Below are positions 34,521 to 44,180 of a stretch of DNA of 64,000 nt, piece by piece. Within the stretch, counting starts at the first letter, position 1. Every line of letters starts with the position of its first letter. The stretch comes from Ichthyophis bannanicus (Eukaryota; Chordata; Amphibia; Gymnophiona; Ichthyophiidae): positions 134,313,596 through 134,377,595 of the forward strand of contig CM066045.1 of the NCBI GenBank assembly GCA_033557465.1, written 5' to 3'. A model generated the notes under the pieces. It did not search any database. It was given only the letters and a program-made list of their open reading frames with translations, and was not told where the DNA came from. Both the position numbers and the translations under genes were made by a program.

Positions 34521-35703
34521 TGAAAGTCTGATTTCTTGCTATAGTTTAGTGCTTTCCAATCTGTGGGTCCACAAGAGGCTGATGGAAATTGGCTGGGAGG
34601 GAAAGCGAGATGGTGGGGGCTAGATGAACAGAGAGAGAGGGAGAGGCTGGTAGACAGAGGAAGGGAAAGGGGGATAATGAAGACTAATGGGTATAGGCTA
34701 AGTGCTGAAGGCAGGAGGTCTGGGAAGATTGGTGAGAATGAACTGGGGATCTCTGAACTTTTTTTTAGGTTAATAAGATGTCGTCCACACCACCAAAAAG
34801 ATTGAAAAAAATCCTGTATTAGAGGAATCTTTAGCTGTAGCTCTTGACCAGACCAAAGTGGGCAAGACACGGAATACTACTCTGAGTGATGAGTTGACCA
34901 AGATAATGTCTGCCACGTTTGGCCAGGGAATAAGCTATTCCAACAGCCCATCTCTTATTGATTGGAGGCTCCGCTGCCCTGTTTCATGTTTTTTCAAAAG
35001 AAATCTCATTTGATGTCCTAAAAAGAGCATTGCATAAACTGACAATTTTTGTCTAGTGGAAAGGTGGCAGTCAGGGCTCCAGGGGGTGGGGTTCTGCCAC
35101 TTCGTTCACTCTACCCAAGAGGATGATATGAACCATCTAGATCACAAAAGTATCAAAGTAGCATACTCTGCCTCTGTAATTAGGAAGTATGGGCTGTGGC
35201 ATTGATTAGAAAAAGTGGTTTAGCTCTGGCTCTGTTGAGCTTTCCTCCAAATCCTTTACAAAGCTTTTCCAAAAGCACCAGAAGGAAACTAAGCACTCAT
35301 GACACCAAGCCGAAGTTCTTTTTACAGCCAACCAGTCTTATCGTTTGAATGCTTTCTTTCCACTCTTATCCTTTTGGCTAAGCTCTGAATAAAGTAGCAT
35401 GAATGAATTCATAACTAACTAAATAAATCTTAACTTTCTTAGATCTCAGAGTGAGAGTGGCCCTATTAATACTGGAAAAAAAACGGAGCCCTTATAGGAT
35501 TTGATATCAGAATATATATTAATTTATGTTTAGCTCCTGCTTTCCAGTAGTAGTTGAAAACAAGTTATATTCAGGTACAGAAGGCATTTCCCTGCCTCTG
35601 GAGGGCTTTACAATCTAAGTTTGTACCTGCAGTTTTTAAAATACTAAGGACAGCTGTAAAGTCCACAGATTCTTTGATGAGCAGATCTTGCATTGCTCTT
35701 CAA
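34521..35703. other. Unassigned sequence
   Basis: About 1.2 kb; a purine-rich patch at 34600-34680 gives low-complexity open frames on both strands. No gene recognised. Confidence 0.35.
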
Positions 35704-35994
35704 AGACAGAGTTGCCATGTTACCCAGCTCTAGGAGTGACAGAGTTGTTGTTTTCTAAACAAAAAGCAATATTTTATTCTTTTAAGCCAAACGGATAATC
35801 CAGGAGTGAGTTTTCTTTTTGCTAGTTCTGATTTTAAATTTGCATCGCAATGCAGTATAGTATTTGTAGTTCATGATTTTACCTATTGGACTCAGTGCTG
35901 CAGGTCCCATAATGCATCAGAAGGAGATTGTCAGAAATCCCAGGCTGGCTTAAAATCTCACTCTTGGAACTTTGTAACTTGACAGCTCTGCGAA
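35704..35994. repeat. Palindromic MITE family Pal-C, long copy
   Basis: AGAGTTGCCATGTTACCCAG at the left and CTTTGTAACTTGACAGCTCTG at the right, with CAGTGCTGCAGGTCCCATAA in the middle as in copy 1448-1663. About 70 extra bases near the left arm include a partial duplication of the CCAGGAGTGA block. Confidence 0.6.
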
Positions 35995-36339
35995 GGGAAA
36001 GTGTAACATGTTTTTCCTTGTAAAATTGCTCAAGGAAAATGCACCATAGGGATTTGCATCAGTGTTGTTTCCCTGTGACTATTATTTCCACAAAAAGATG
36101 CATTGTTTTGAAAGTAAAAATTACTGATGATTTTGCCTCCCTCACCTAACCCTATCCCAGGAATGCCTCCACAAAAATGTGGATAATAGTGCATGCATTG
36201 GTGGGCAGTTTACCTGCCTAATAAACCATTTACCTGTGTAAATGTCTTTCAAAATTTGCCTTTCCCAAAGAACAAACCAGTCAGTACTAGAGGAGATCAA
36301 ACCTAAGCTTTCTTTAGAAGCTTAGATGACAAGACTTTG

Positions 36340-36440
36340 ACTTTCATACTTTGGACACTTCATGTGAAGAGAGAGATCATTAGCGAAAGACATCATGCTT
36401 GGCAAGGTAGAAGATGCGCGGCGTCTAAGACCTCGGACCG
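36340..36440 (+). mobile_element. RTE-like ORF2 C-terminal fragment
   Basis: The DNA TACTTTGGACACTTCATG, then GACATCATGCTTGGCAAGGTAG, would encode YFGHFM and (R/K)HHAWQG-type residues in shifted frame. This matches the YFGHVMRR...IMLGK(V/I)EG block that closes RTE-clade ORF2s. Short and decayed. Confidence 0.45.
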
Positions 36441-36929
36441 GCAGTAGAGTTGCAGTATGAGAGGTATGCCGGAGGTATTTTAAAGCACACGGGCAGCAGC
36501 AAAGCATGTGAAAAGCAATGACAAATCCCCTGAGGAAACAGAGACCGTGAAACGCACATACGGTACCTTAGGCAAGCGTCGGGATCAACATAGACCGAGG
36601 AATAGAGGAGCACAGGACTGCTCAGTGGGGAGCCATCAGCTGAGTGATTAGATTCTGATATAGTGATATGGTGTATTTATTTCAACCTAAGATCCCCAAA
36701 GATATTGTTCTTCGTCTACAATTTGAAGGCCGTTGATGCTAGATAAGGCACATGATTGCTTGTAGGCGTAAGCCGTTGAGTTAAGTGCCAAATTAAGTCT
36801 GAGACCTTCTCCACATTGCATAATGTGCTAGAATATATATGATTTCAGTTTTGAGACACCATTCTAAAGTGATTAGGCTTTACTCCAAGTCACTTGCAGG
36901 TTAAATTGAACGACTTAATCTTTTTGTTG

Positions 36930-37165
36930 GAGTTAACCCTCGTCGTTCATAACTATGACCGAAGAAGGTGGTGGCAAGGTAGAAGGTCAACACAGAAGAG
37001 GAGGGCTGGCAATGAGGTAGATCGATACAATAACCGCAGCTACGGGTGCCAGTCTGTCAACAATGAGCAGCCTGACTGAAGACCGAACACAATTTAGGTC
37101 AACTATCCAGAGGGTCGCTATGAGTTGACACTGACTTGACAGCACTTAACAACAACAACAACAAG
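36930..37165 (+). mobile_element. RTE-clade LINE 3' end with (AAC)n tail
   Basis: A short frame RRWWQGRRSTQKRRAGNEVD resembles the basic C-terminus of RTE ORF2 (GRxRxRW-D). It is followed by GGGTCGCTATGAGTTGACAC, TGACTTGACAGCACTTAACA and an (AAC)n tail at 37149-37163. The GTCGC-TATGAGT motif is the diagnostic 3' end of RTE elements and the SINEs they move. 5' truncated. Confidence 0.65.
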
Positions 37166-37231
37166 ACCAACAAGAAAGATGGTGGTAAATGTCAAAGATC
37201 CCTTCATGTCCTCTTCAGATGGGTTCTTCTA

Positions 37232-37344
37232 AAACAGCATTTCTTAAGCTGGTCTTAGGATGTCCCCTAGCAGGTCTACGTTTTGGGGTAGCCACAATGA
37301 GAGAGAAATGCATGCATGGCCTCCACTGCATGCAGACCTATCTT
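37232..37344. repeat. Pal-A copy 8, left half, split by the L1
   Basis: CATTTCTTAAGCTGGTCTTA then AATGAGAGAGAAATGCATGC match the left arm of Pal-A. The match is cut at the target duplication TGCAGACCTATCTT (37331-37344) and continues unchanged after the same 14 bp at 44100-44113. Confidence 0.75.
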
Positions 37345-37370
37345 TTTTTTTTTTGTAAACTTTGTTTATT
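37343..37370 (-). other. L1 polyadenylation signal and poly(A) tail
   Basis: On the minus strand AATAAA (37370-37365) precedes a 12-base A run (37354-37343, overlapping the target duplication by two bases). The short distance is normal for LINE 3' ends. Confidence 0.8.
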
Positions 37371-37680
37371 AACCAAACAGCAACATAACGTACAATATAT
37401 TGCTCAGCAAAAAGCCACAAAGGAGTGGTGTCTTATCTCCTCTGGGGCCTATACAATAAACAGGTAGGTCGCCGTAGACAAAACACGATACAGAAAATCG
37501 AAAGGCATATATAATTAAACGTTTTCTCCTCCTTTTCTTTTTTTGTTTAACTCAAAACAGCCACCCCCCACCCTTCCCCCTCCCCTCCTCCCCCAGGTCG
37601 CACCCCGAACTCCACGGCAATGCCGCAATAGACTGCGTGCAAAAAAACCTATACCCTCTCCGCACCTGGTAAGCCAGGCC
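37371..37680 (-). other. L1 3' UTR with G-rich tract
   Basis: About 0.3 kb between the ORF2 stop and the tail. On the element strand 37598-37561 is a run of guanine blocks (G5, G4, G5, G3, G6 separated by one or two bases) able to form a G-quadruplex. Guanine-rich polypurine tracts in the 3' UTR are a known, conserved trait of L1 families. Confidence 0.75.
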
Positions 37681-40600
37681 TTAGAAACCAACATTCACTA
37701 TTTCACTCCTGCAGCGTGGGCCCAACCTCTGGATATAGGGTTCCCAAATCAGCAGGAAGGTGGTCCACCGCTTCACGGAGCCCTTAGCCCTCCAGCGCTC
37801 TGCCAGCATCAACTGATGGAAGTTATTGCGCCACTCCAGAAATGTGGGCGGGTTCCGCTCTCTCCAGTTACGTAAAATCGGACCTTTCCCCACCAAACAT
37901 GCTTTACGCACAAATAAGCGCGACCATCTCCCGGTAGGTAGGGTCGGGTGCAGTTGATCCAAAATGACTAAACCACTGGTCCAAGGAAACCGTTGTTGTA
38001 ATAACCGCACAAGGTAGCGGCGGACGTGGGACCAATACGGAAGGATACGTCTGCACTGCCACCACATATGAGTTAAAGTCGCCAGTGGCGCTTGACATCG
38101 AGGGCAAGACCCATCTTGCGTTATACGACTCCGCAGCGCTCTGCGCGGAGAGAAATGTACCCGAGTTAAGGCCTTATATTGAATTTCCCTCCAGCGCACT
38201 CCCTCCGCCAGTTCTATTATCCGCCCCACCGCCAGGCAAATCGAGCCGGGCGGGATCTCACGGCCCAATTCTCCTGCCCAGGCGGCCTCCGCTCTCCCAT
38301 AGTCCGGTACCACCCCATAGCATGCCAGCTTAGTCCTTAACCCAGCTATCGTCAGGGGGGAATCCCCCCCAAGTTCCAAGAAATCAATAATTTGCTTCGA
38401 CCGGTCCTCCCCCAGTTCCGCCCCGGGTAACGAAGCCACATAATGAGAAAGCTGATGACACGCAAAGTAGTGGCTATCGGGCAGGTCATATTCCGCACGG
38501 AGTTCCACAAACGGCTTACATTTACCCATGAGGTCGACTACATGCCCTAAATAATGTAGGCCCTGTCGGTGCCATAACTTAAATGCTGGTGAATCCAATC
38601 CTGGCCGAAAATGCACATTACCTTGTATCGGTAGCCAGCTAGATACCTGCCAGTTACATTGCCAGAAGCCATTTAATTGTTTCCATGTTCGCCGCAACGC
38701 GTTCAACAACACATTCCGTGTGAGTCTCAATGGCAGATACTTCGAGTCCACATGCAAGGTCCCCACCAGGGAGAAAGGAGCCACTAACGCCGCCTCTAGC
38801 CCTCTAGGAGTATAAACGTCCGTTCCCCCGAGGTAATCTCCAAGATGTCGCGCCTGGCAAGCCAGTGCATAGAGTCGTAAATCCGGTAGCCCCAGGCCTC
38901 CCTGTCGCCATCCGCCAATCATACGAGATATCGGGATCCGCGCTCGAGCCCCCTTCCACAAAAATCTTTGGATCTCCCTCTCCAGTTTAAGCAAATCCCG
39001 TCGTAGTAACCAGACCGGCAAAGTCTGAAACCAGTAGAGTATACGGGGTAGGATCACCATTTTAATTGCTGCGATTCTCCCTAAGAGCGCCAACGGCAGT
39101 GGGTTCCAGGATCGTAATTGGCGCCGCATCCCAGACAAAACTTTCTCAAAGTTCGTATGGTATAGATCCTGTGGCCGTCTAGTTAGAAGAATACCTAAAT
39201 AGGTAAACCCATGCTCGGCCCATTTCAGAGGGAAATCCTCCCCCCAGCGATCCCGTAGTCCTCCCAACACATCCAGGGCCTCCGATTTCTCTGCATTGAT
39301 CCGAAGACCCGCAAAACTACCGAATCTCTGAAACTCAGCCATCAGTCGCGGCAGCGATTCACGCGGCGCCAGCAAATGCACGAGCATATCATCAGCAAAG
39401 GCCGACACTTTAAAACCTCGTGCCCCCACCTCAATCCCACGAATTTGTCGATCTTGTTCGATACTGCGGATGAGAGGATCTAAGGACAAAACAAACAATA
39501 AGGGAGATAATGGACAGCCCTGCCTAGTGCCCCGGTGCAATGGAAAGGGGGATGATAAAACCCCATTACATAGTACTCTAGCGGTTGGAGCATCGTATAA
39601 GCTCTTCACCATAGCACAAAAAGCCTGTCCGAGGCCATACCTCGGTAATAGACGATCCAAATAGGTCCAGTCTACCCTATCAAAGGCCTTTTCCGCGTCA
39701 AAGCTCACCAGGAGCGTCTGCAGCTGGTGGCTGTGCACCCATTCCAGGGATGTTAGAATTCGGCGTATATTACGCACAGCATATCGACCCCGTACAAATC
39801 CCACCTGAGACTCATGCACAATGTCACCTAATACTCCCGCTAACCGCTCGGCCAAGATTTTTGCCAACAACTTAGCATCAAAATTCAATAACGAGATCGG
39901 TCTATAAGAGGCCGCCTGCAATGGGTCTTTGGCCGGTTTAGGAATCAATGTAATATAGGCTTGGTTATCCCCCCATCGCCTACCGCCCCCGTTTATCCTC
40001 TGCTGGTAAGTATCCACCAACAACGGTCCCACTCCGTCGGAGAGGAGTTTATAAAACTCAGCCCCAAAGCCGTCGGGGCCCGGTGCCTTATAACAACTGG
40101 CCTGAGCAATTACCGACTGGACCTCTGATAAGGTAATTGGCTGTCCCAGTTGGGCCCGTTGCGTCTCCGTCACCTGGGGAAGCTGCAGCCTTTGGAGGTA
40201 GGCCTCCATTGCAGGAGGGTCATGCTCTTCCGCCATATAGAGTTGTTGAAAGAAGTTTTTGAAGAGTGCACTAATCGCCTCACGGCTTTGATGGAGTTTC
40301 CCCTGTTCATCTCGGAGAGCCGCTACCCCTTTTCCCCCTCGCGGACCCCGCAAGCAGCGTCCTAGAAGTTTCCCCGGTTTATCCCCGAAGCAATGTAGCC
40401 GATATTTATAATAGAGCAGAGACTTCTTGGCGCGTTGATGAAGCAACTCATTCAGGGACACCTGAAGCTCCCAAAGCCGTTTTTTATTCATCACTGTGGG
40501 TGACCGGCCACTAAGCACCCGGGCATGGGAAACTTGCCGCTCCAACCGGACGATCTGCTCCGCCATCAATCGACGTTTCCGTGCGGCATAGCCAATGATG

Positions 40601-41481
40601 TCTCCACGAAGTACCACCTTGGCGGTTTCCCAGACCAACTCGGGATCCTCGCAGTGCACCTGGTGAGTTAGTTCAAAATCACGCCAACGATGGTCCAAAA
40701 ATTTCCGGAATTGCTCATCTTTGTATAGCTCAATGGGGAACCGCCATAGGCGGGATGTACCTACTCCTCCCCCCCAATGCATCTCGACCCAAGCCATAGC
40801 ATGGTCGGAGATCTCCAAGGGGCCTATCTCTGCCTCCACCACCTGTGCAAAGGCTGTTGTGGATAATAAAACATAATCTATTCTCGCGCTGGTCCCATGC
40901 GCCCTTGAAACGTGTGTAAAGTCCTTCTCAGATGAATGTAATACTCTCCATGGATCCATCAAGCCCAAGCGCCTCCGGAATCGTTGCAGCACTTGAGAGC
41001 TAAGTAGTCTATCTCTCGTCCCCCTCCCACTAGAGGTATCTAAACTCACATCCAAAACCCCGTTAAAATCTCCCCCCACTACGACAGGTACCTCCGGCAG
41101 TAGTTCCACTTTAGCCGCAAAACGGTCAAAGAATTCCCGGTCCAACATATTGGGACCATAAATATTCCCTAAGATGATCTCATGGTCTTCCAGCATGCCC
41201 CACAATAATAAGAAGCGTCCCTCAGGATCGACCACCTGCTTTTTCAACGAGAAGCGCACCCTCTTATGGAGTAGAATGGCCACCCCTCCCTTCTTCCCCC
41301 GTGCAGGTGCGCCCCAAACCTGGCCTACCCAGTCCCGACTTAATTTGGCATGCTCTTCCGCTGTTTGGTGGGTTTCCTGGAGTAGCGCAATATCACAACG
41401 TTGTCTAGCCAGCGCCTTCAGTATTTTATATCGCTTTATCGGGCTACCCAAACCGCAAACATTCCAGGTTAGGATCTTCAA
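37681..41481 (-). CDS. L1 ORF2p: endonuclease and reverse transcriptase
   Basis: 1266 codons, uninterrupted. Residues 1-235 form an APE-type endonuclease: N7, E36 (LLQETH), D138/N140 (GGDFN), D202 (RIDYVLL) and the SDH triad at 225-227. Reverse transcriptase, about 465-765: D595 in SFDAEKAFD, GTRQGCPLSPLLF (651-663) and the active-site FADD with D697/D698. A C-terminal zinc knuckle has C1126, C1129, H1138, C1143. The protein nicks target DNA and copies the RNA there (target-primed reverse transcription). The length is typical for vertebrate L1. The codon at the expected start (41481-41479) is TTG, not ATG. In frame, a TAA lies six codons upstream (41499-41497) and the first ATG is residue 96, inside the endonuclease. 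So initiation must be non-AUG or by reinitiation, or this copy has lost its start. Confidence 0.95.
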   Translation of the reverse strand: MKILTWNVCGLGSPIKRYKILKALARQRCDIALLQETHQTAEEHAKLSRDWVGQVWGAPARGKKGGVAILLHKRVRFSLKKQVVDPEGRFLLLWGMLEDHEIILGNIYGPNMLDREFFDRFAAKVELLPEVPVVVGGDFNGVLDVSLDTSSGRGTRDRLLSSQVLQRFRRRLGLMDPWRVLHSSEKDFTHVSRAHGTSARIDYVLLSTTAFAQVVEAEIGPLEISDHAMAWVEMHWGGGVGTSRLWRFPIELYKDEQFRKFLDHRWRDFELTHQVHCEDPELVWETAKVVLRGDIIGYAARKRRLMAEQIVRLERQVSHARVLSGRSPTVMNKKRLWELQVSLNELLHQRAKKSLLYYKYRLHCFGDKPGKLLGRCLRGPRGGKGVAALRDEQGKLHQSREAISALFKNFFQQLYMAEEHDPPAMEAYLQRLQLPQVTETQRAQLGQPITLSEVQSVIAQASCYKAPGPDGFGAEFYKLLSDGVGPLLVDTYQQRINGGGRRWGDNQAYITLIPKPAKDPLQAASYRPISLLNFDAKLLAKILAERLAGVLGDIVHESQVGFVRGRYAVRNIRRILTSLEWVHSHQLQTLLVSFDAEKAFDRVDWTYLDRLLPRYGLGQAFCAMVKSLYDAPTARVLCNGVLSSPFPLHRGTRQGCPLSPLLFVLSLDPLIRSIEQDRQIRGIEVGARGFKVSAFADDMLVHLLAPRESLPRLMAEFQRFGSFAGLRINAEKSEALDVLGGLRDRWGEDFPLKWAEHGFTYLGILLTRRPQDLYHTNFEKVLSGMRRQLRSWNPLPLALLGRIAAIKMVILPRILYWFQTLPVWLLRRDLLKLEREIQRFLWKGARARIPISRMIGGWRQGGLGLPDLRLYALACQARHLGDYLGGTDVYTPRGLEAALVAPFSLVGTLHVDSKYLPLRLTRNVLLNALRRTWKQLNGFWQCNWQVSSWLPIQGNVHFRPGLDSPAFKLWHRQGLHYLGHVVDLMGKCKPFVELRAEYDLPDSHYFACHQLSHYVASLPGAELGEDRSKQIIDFLELGGDSPLTIAGLRTKLACYGVVPDYGRAEAAWAGELGREIPPGSICLAVGRIIELAEGVRWREIQYKALTRVHFSPRRALRSRITQDGSCPRCQAPLATLTHMWWQCRRILPYWSHVRRYLVRLLQQRFPWTSGLVILDQLHPTLPTGRWSRLFVRKACLVGKGPILRNWRERNPPTFLEWRNNFHQLMLAERWRAKGSVKRWTTFLLIWEPYIQRLGPRCRSEIVNVGF

Positions 41482-43072
41482 AGGATCACGGTATGTTTAT
41501 GGCCTAGCTGCCAGCAAGCGTGGTTAGGGAGGCCCTCCCAGCCTGGAGCCCCCCATCCTTGTGACTAGAGAAGGTAAAGCCCTGCCCGTGGAGTGAGTTC
41601 GGAGTGCGACAGCCCCTCCCCCCTCCCCCCTCCCCCCCTGGAACCCCCATCTCCCCCCTTCCCTCCCAGCACCCTCCCCTCCCCATCCTAGTTCCACCCC
41701 CCCCCCCATCACCCCCTCGGTCAGCTTCCTGGACCTTGGGCCCACTCCACCTCCCCTCTCTAAGGGCCCACCAAGACCACTCTGAGAGCGGCCGATCCCC
41801 GTCGCCCACAAAGGGTAAATTCTAATCCCGCTCAAGCTGGTTTTCCACCTGGGTAACCCGCCCCAAGTCTCGAACATTGCTTATTCCCCCAAAGGGGGCC
41901 CCGAGCACAGTGGATGTGGGTCCTCCTGGGGTCCCCCAGCACAGGGCCGGGGGACACTCTCCCTAGAAGGAAACAGGAGCCCCAGCAGGGGTCTGGTCCC
42001 TTCTCCAGTGCAATGCAAACAAGAGTCATCAAAACGAGCAGAGGTAGCTAGCCATCAACAGTACAACAGGAGTAACAAATACACATCGCTGAACGCGTCT
42101 ACATTTAAATTGCAGGCCTATTTTACGGGCTTAGCGATTAGGAAATCACCCCCCAGGTAGGCATGCACCAGCACTCACCTCCGGCGGCCATGTTGTTTCA
42201 GCTACTCCAAAGATATAAGAATCGTCATGGCCGCGGAGGATGAACCCCAGAGCCCTGCCTCGTGTCAGCCACGGCGCAAGGTGAGGCCCTACCACCTCTT
42301 ACCTTTCCCCACTCCATAACACTCAGCAGGGAGGCTCCGGCATCAAGAGCAGTTAAGGCATGTCACCCAGAAGGCGATCCTGACGCCCACCCACGCGCCT
42401 CCCCATAGCCAGGAATTTGCAACCGGGCATAATCCCTTTCTCCACTACGAATGGCGGCATGTTCACACGTGACTAATATGGTCACGGCGGCTGCCTCCAC
42501 GTGCAGTAGGGAAATTACACGGGCAGGTAAAGAGGGGGAAATAATAGTAATAATGATAAAATAAATAGATAATAAATACATAACAACGAAATAATAAACT
42601 ACACACCTACTGGCCCCCCGGATTCCAGTCAGGCTATAATTAACACTACGGACAAAACTGCCCAGTGATTTGCCGGGGGGGAGCTTTGCACCCTGAAATA
42701 AGGCGAGAATAAACAACAAAAAAAAAAAAAAAAAAAAAAGGGAAAGAAAACACCAGGGAAGGGAAAAAAAGATAAAGAAAAATAAAAAGAACTCCATATC
42801 CAGCCGCTAAGCAAGCAGTAGTCAGAGAAGGAACGAAGCTGGCCAGAATCAGAGACATAGTCTGTCCAAAAGTAGGAAGTCCATTGCCGGGGTAAGAACA
42901 ATGTAGCAAAGCAGATTTCAGCTAACTTGTATCTAAAGGAGCAGTCCCAACGATACAAAGTAACTCGTCCACCGTCTGGCAGAGGCTACGACCTGTTCCA
43001 CTTCAAGGTGTCCGAATACAATTCCCCCAATAAGGAATCAGGCTCACTCCTCATAGTTAGTCCTCTGGGGTG
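41482..43072 (-). other. L1 inter-ORF spacer, 1.59 kb
   Basis: Lies between the ORF1 stop and ORF2. It is far longer than the few tens of bases in mammalian L1s. In element orientation it holds a T22 run (A run at 42719-42740 on the plus strand), a CpG-rich part (42190-42310) with AACATGGCCGCCGGAGGTGA and CGGCCATGACG, and a long G-rich purine block (41710-41600). Open frames of up to 144 codons here are of low complexity (Phe- or Gly-rich) and I do not call them genes. It could hold a second promoter or an entry site for ORF2 translation, or be a former insertion fixed in this subfamily. Confidence 0.8.
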
Positions 43073-43927
43073 TCAGCGTGGAGAGCGTGGGGATGCAGAG
43101 GCCGTCTGTCCCCCGAGCACAATGCGATTCACCAGGCCTGCGGCCTCCGCAGCCGTTGTAAAAACGTGGTGTGTTCCCTCGCTGATCACACGTAACTTTG
43201 CGGGGTATTGGACAGAGAATCTAATCCCAGCACTGAGAAGTTTCTCGCACAGAGGGGCATATTCCCGGCGCCGCCGGCTCAAAGCAGCAGAATAATCCTG
43301 TGCAATTCGAATTTTGGAATTGTTGTAGGTGACTTCCCCCTTCTGCCGCGCCGCTCGCAGCAATATTTCCTTCTGCGGGAAATAAAGGAATTTAGCCAGC
43401 ACAATTCTAGGACGAGCATCTTGTGTTTGCTTAGTACCGAGCCGGTGCACTCTTTCAATTCGCAGGGGGTCCCCGAGATCAGCACCATCCAGCAGTTGCC
43501 GAGTTAAGGCTTCTAAGTAGCCCCGCAGGTCCTTATCAAGGACGGTCTCTGGGATCCCCATAAACCGCAAATTGCTCCTTCTGGACTGGTTCTCTAGGTC
43601 GTCGAGCTTTGCCTCTTGCAAGCTTAGTTGGTGTTTTAGGCCAGCCACCTCTGACTCCACCACCTCCATCTTTTCCTCCGTCTGCCCCAGGCGATCTTCA
43701 GCCTCACGGAGCCTGCTCCCTAGGGATTCCACAGTGGCACGTAGTCCGTCCATTTTTTCATGTAATGCCTCAAATTGCGGCAACAGAGCTGCTACTACTG
43801 CAGCCGACGTCGCATCTGATGAAGCCGGGGATCTGGGCGAGCTTGGCGATGGGTTTGACTCCGCCATCTTACTCGAGCCGGTCGCCCGCTCCCGCTCTCT
43901 TTTGGCCAGTCTAGCAGCTGTCGCCAT
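43073..43927 (-). CDS. L1 ORF1p: RNA-binding chaperone
   Basis: 284 codons starting at a good Kozak context (GGCATGG). Residues 1-50 are basic then Ser/Pro-rich. Residues about 52-115 are a heptad coiled coil (LHEKMDGLRATVESLGSRL and onward). An RRM-like domain begins at NLRFMGIPE (119-127) and includes IERVHRLG (157-164). The C-terminal domain (about 200-268) carries YNNSKIRIAQDYS and RRRREYAPL. ORF1p forms trimers, coats L1 RNA in cytoplasmic RNPs and helps strand transfer during target-primed reverse transcription. The sequence is short for the family but complete, without frame breaks. It differs clearly from the ORF1 of the two HAL1-like elements, so it is a different L1 lineage. Confidence 0.93.
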   Translation of the reverse strand: MATAARLAKRERERATGSSKMAESNPSPSSPRSPASSDATSAAVVAALLPQFEALHEKMDGLRATVESLGSRLREAEDRLGQTEEKMEVVESEVAGLKHQLSLQEAKLDDLENQSRRSNLRFMGIPETVLDKDLRGYLEALTRQLLDGADLGDPLRIERVHRLGTKQTQDARPRIVLAKFLYFPQKEILLRAARQKGEVTYNNSKIRIAQDYSAALSRRRREYAPLCEKLLSAGIRFSVQYPAKLRVISEGTHHVFTTAAEAAGLVNRIVLGGQTASASPRSPR

Positions 43928-44099
43928 GCCGGTATTGAGCGAGCCGCTGTGTTTGATGTTGCGAGTTCTCTGACACTCCCGAGGGGGTGTTTCAGTAAAT
44001 TATTGCGGGTTTAGACGGTGCTATAATGCCGGCCTGGGCTGAGGGTCTCGGAGCACTCTCAGGATGCGACCGCTACCCTGCTCGCATCACGTGGTCTCT
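43928..44099 (-). promoter_or_regulatory. L1 5' UTR with presumed internal promoter
   Basis: 172 bases from the 5' junction to the ORF1 ATG, CpG-rich (for example CGCATCC, GGTCGCATCC, CCCGC). The element starts AGAGACCACGTGATGCGAGC; the palindromic E-box CACGTG (44088-44093) lies about 7 bases from the 5' end, where initiating factors bind in known L1 promoters. Promoter activity is inferred from position and family knowledge. Confidence 0.6.
44088..44093. promoter_or_regulatory. E-box CACGTG at the L1 5' end
   Basis: Perfect CACGTG, a USF/MYC-type site, containing a CpG and so methylation-sensitive. Functional role is inferred. Confidence 0.4.
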
Positions 44100-44180
44100 T
44101 GCAGACCTATCTTATACATATTCATTGTGGATATCCTGAAAACCAGACTAATTAAGGGGTTCTCCAGGACTACCAAACTG
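44100..44180. repeat. Pal-A copy 8, right half
   Basis: After the 14-bp target duplication the MITE resumes: TTATACATATTCATTGTGGA, TATCCTGAAAACCAGACTAA and a decayed outer arm. Pairing with 37232-37344 restores a single Pal-A. Confidence 0.75.

Larger units (their letters stand above)
37345..44099 (-). mobile_element. Full-length L1 retrotransposon, probably young
   Basis: A 6.75-kb minus-strand L1. A perfect 14-bp target duplication TGCAGACCTATCTT lies at 37331-37344 and 44100-44113. Element order: 172-bp 5' UTR, ORF1 (43927-43073), a 1.59-kb spacer, ORF2 (41481-37681), 3' UTR, AATAAA signal, poly(A) tail. Both frames are free of stops and frameshifts. The element is much richer in CpG than the surrounding DNA, which argues it has had little time to lose methylated CpGs. 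Its target, a run of CTATC followed by Ts, is the kind of T-rich cleavage site L1 endonuclease uses. It is the only element in the window that could still be coding. Confidence 0.95.

Noticed and set aside
36894..37079. 61-codon plus-strand frame rich in Arg/Asn as a novel small protein
   Set aside because: It is the C-terminal remnant of an RTE-clade LINE, directly followed by the RTE-type 3' end and (AAC)n tail.
41504..42958. Frames of 101-144 codons in the L1 spacer (Gly-rich or Phe-rich)
   Set aside because: They arise from the G-rich polypurine block and the T22 run; no resemblance to a protein domain. Kept as spacer, not as a third ORF, though a conserved frame across copies would change this.
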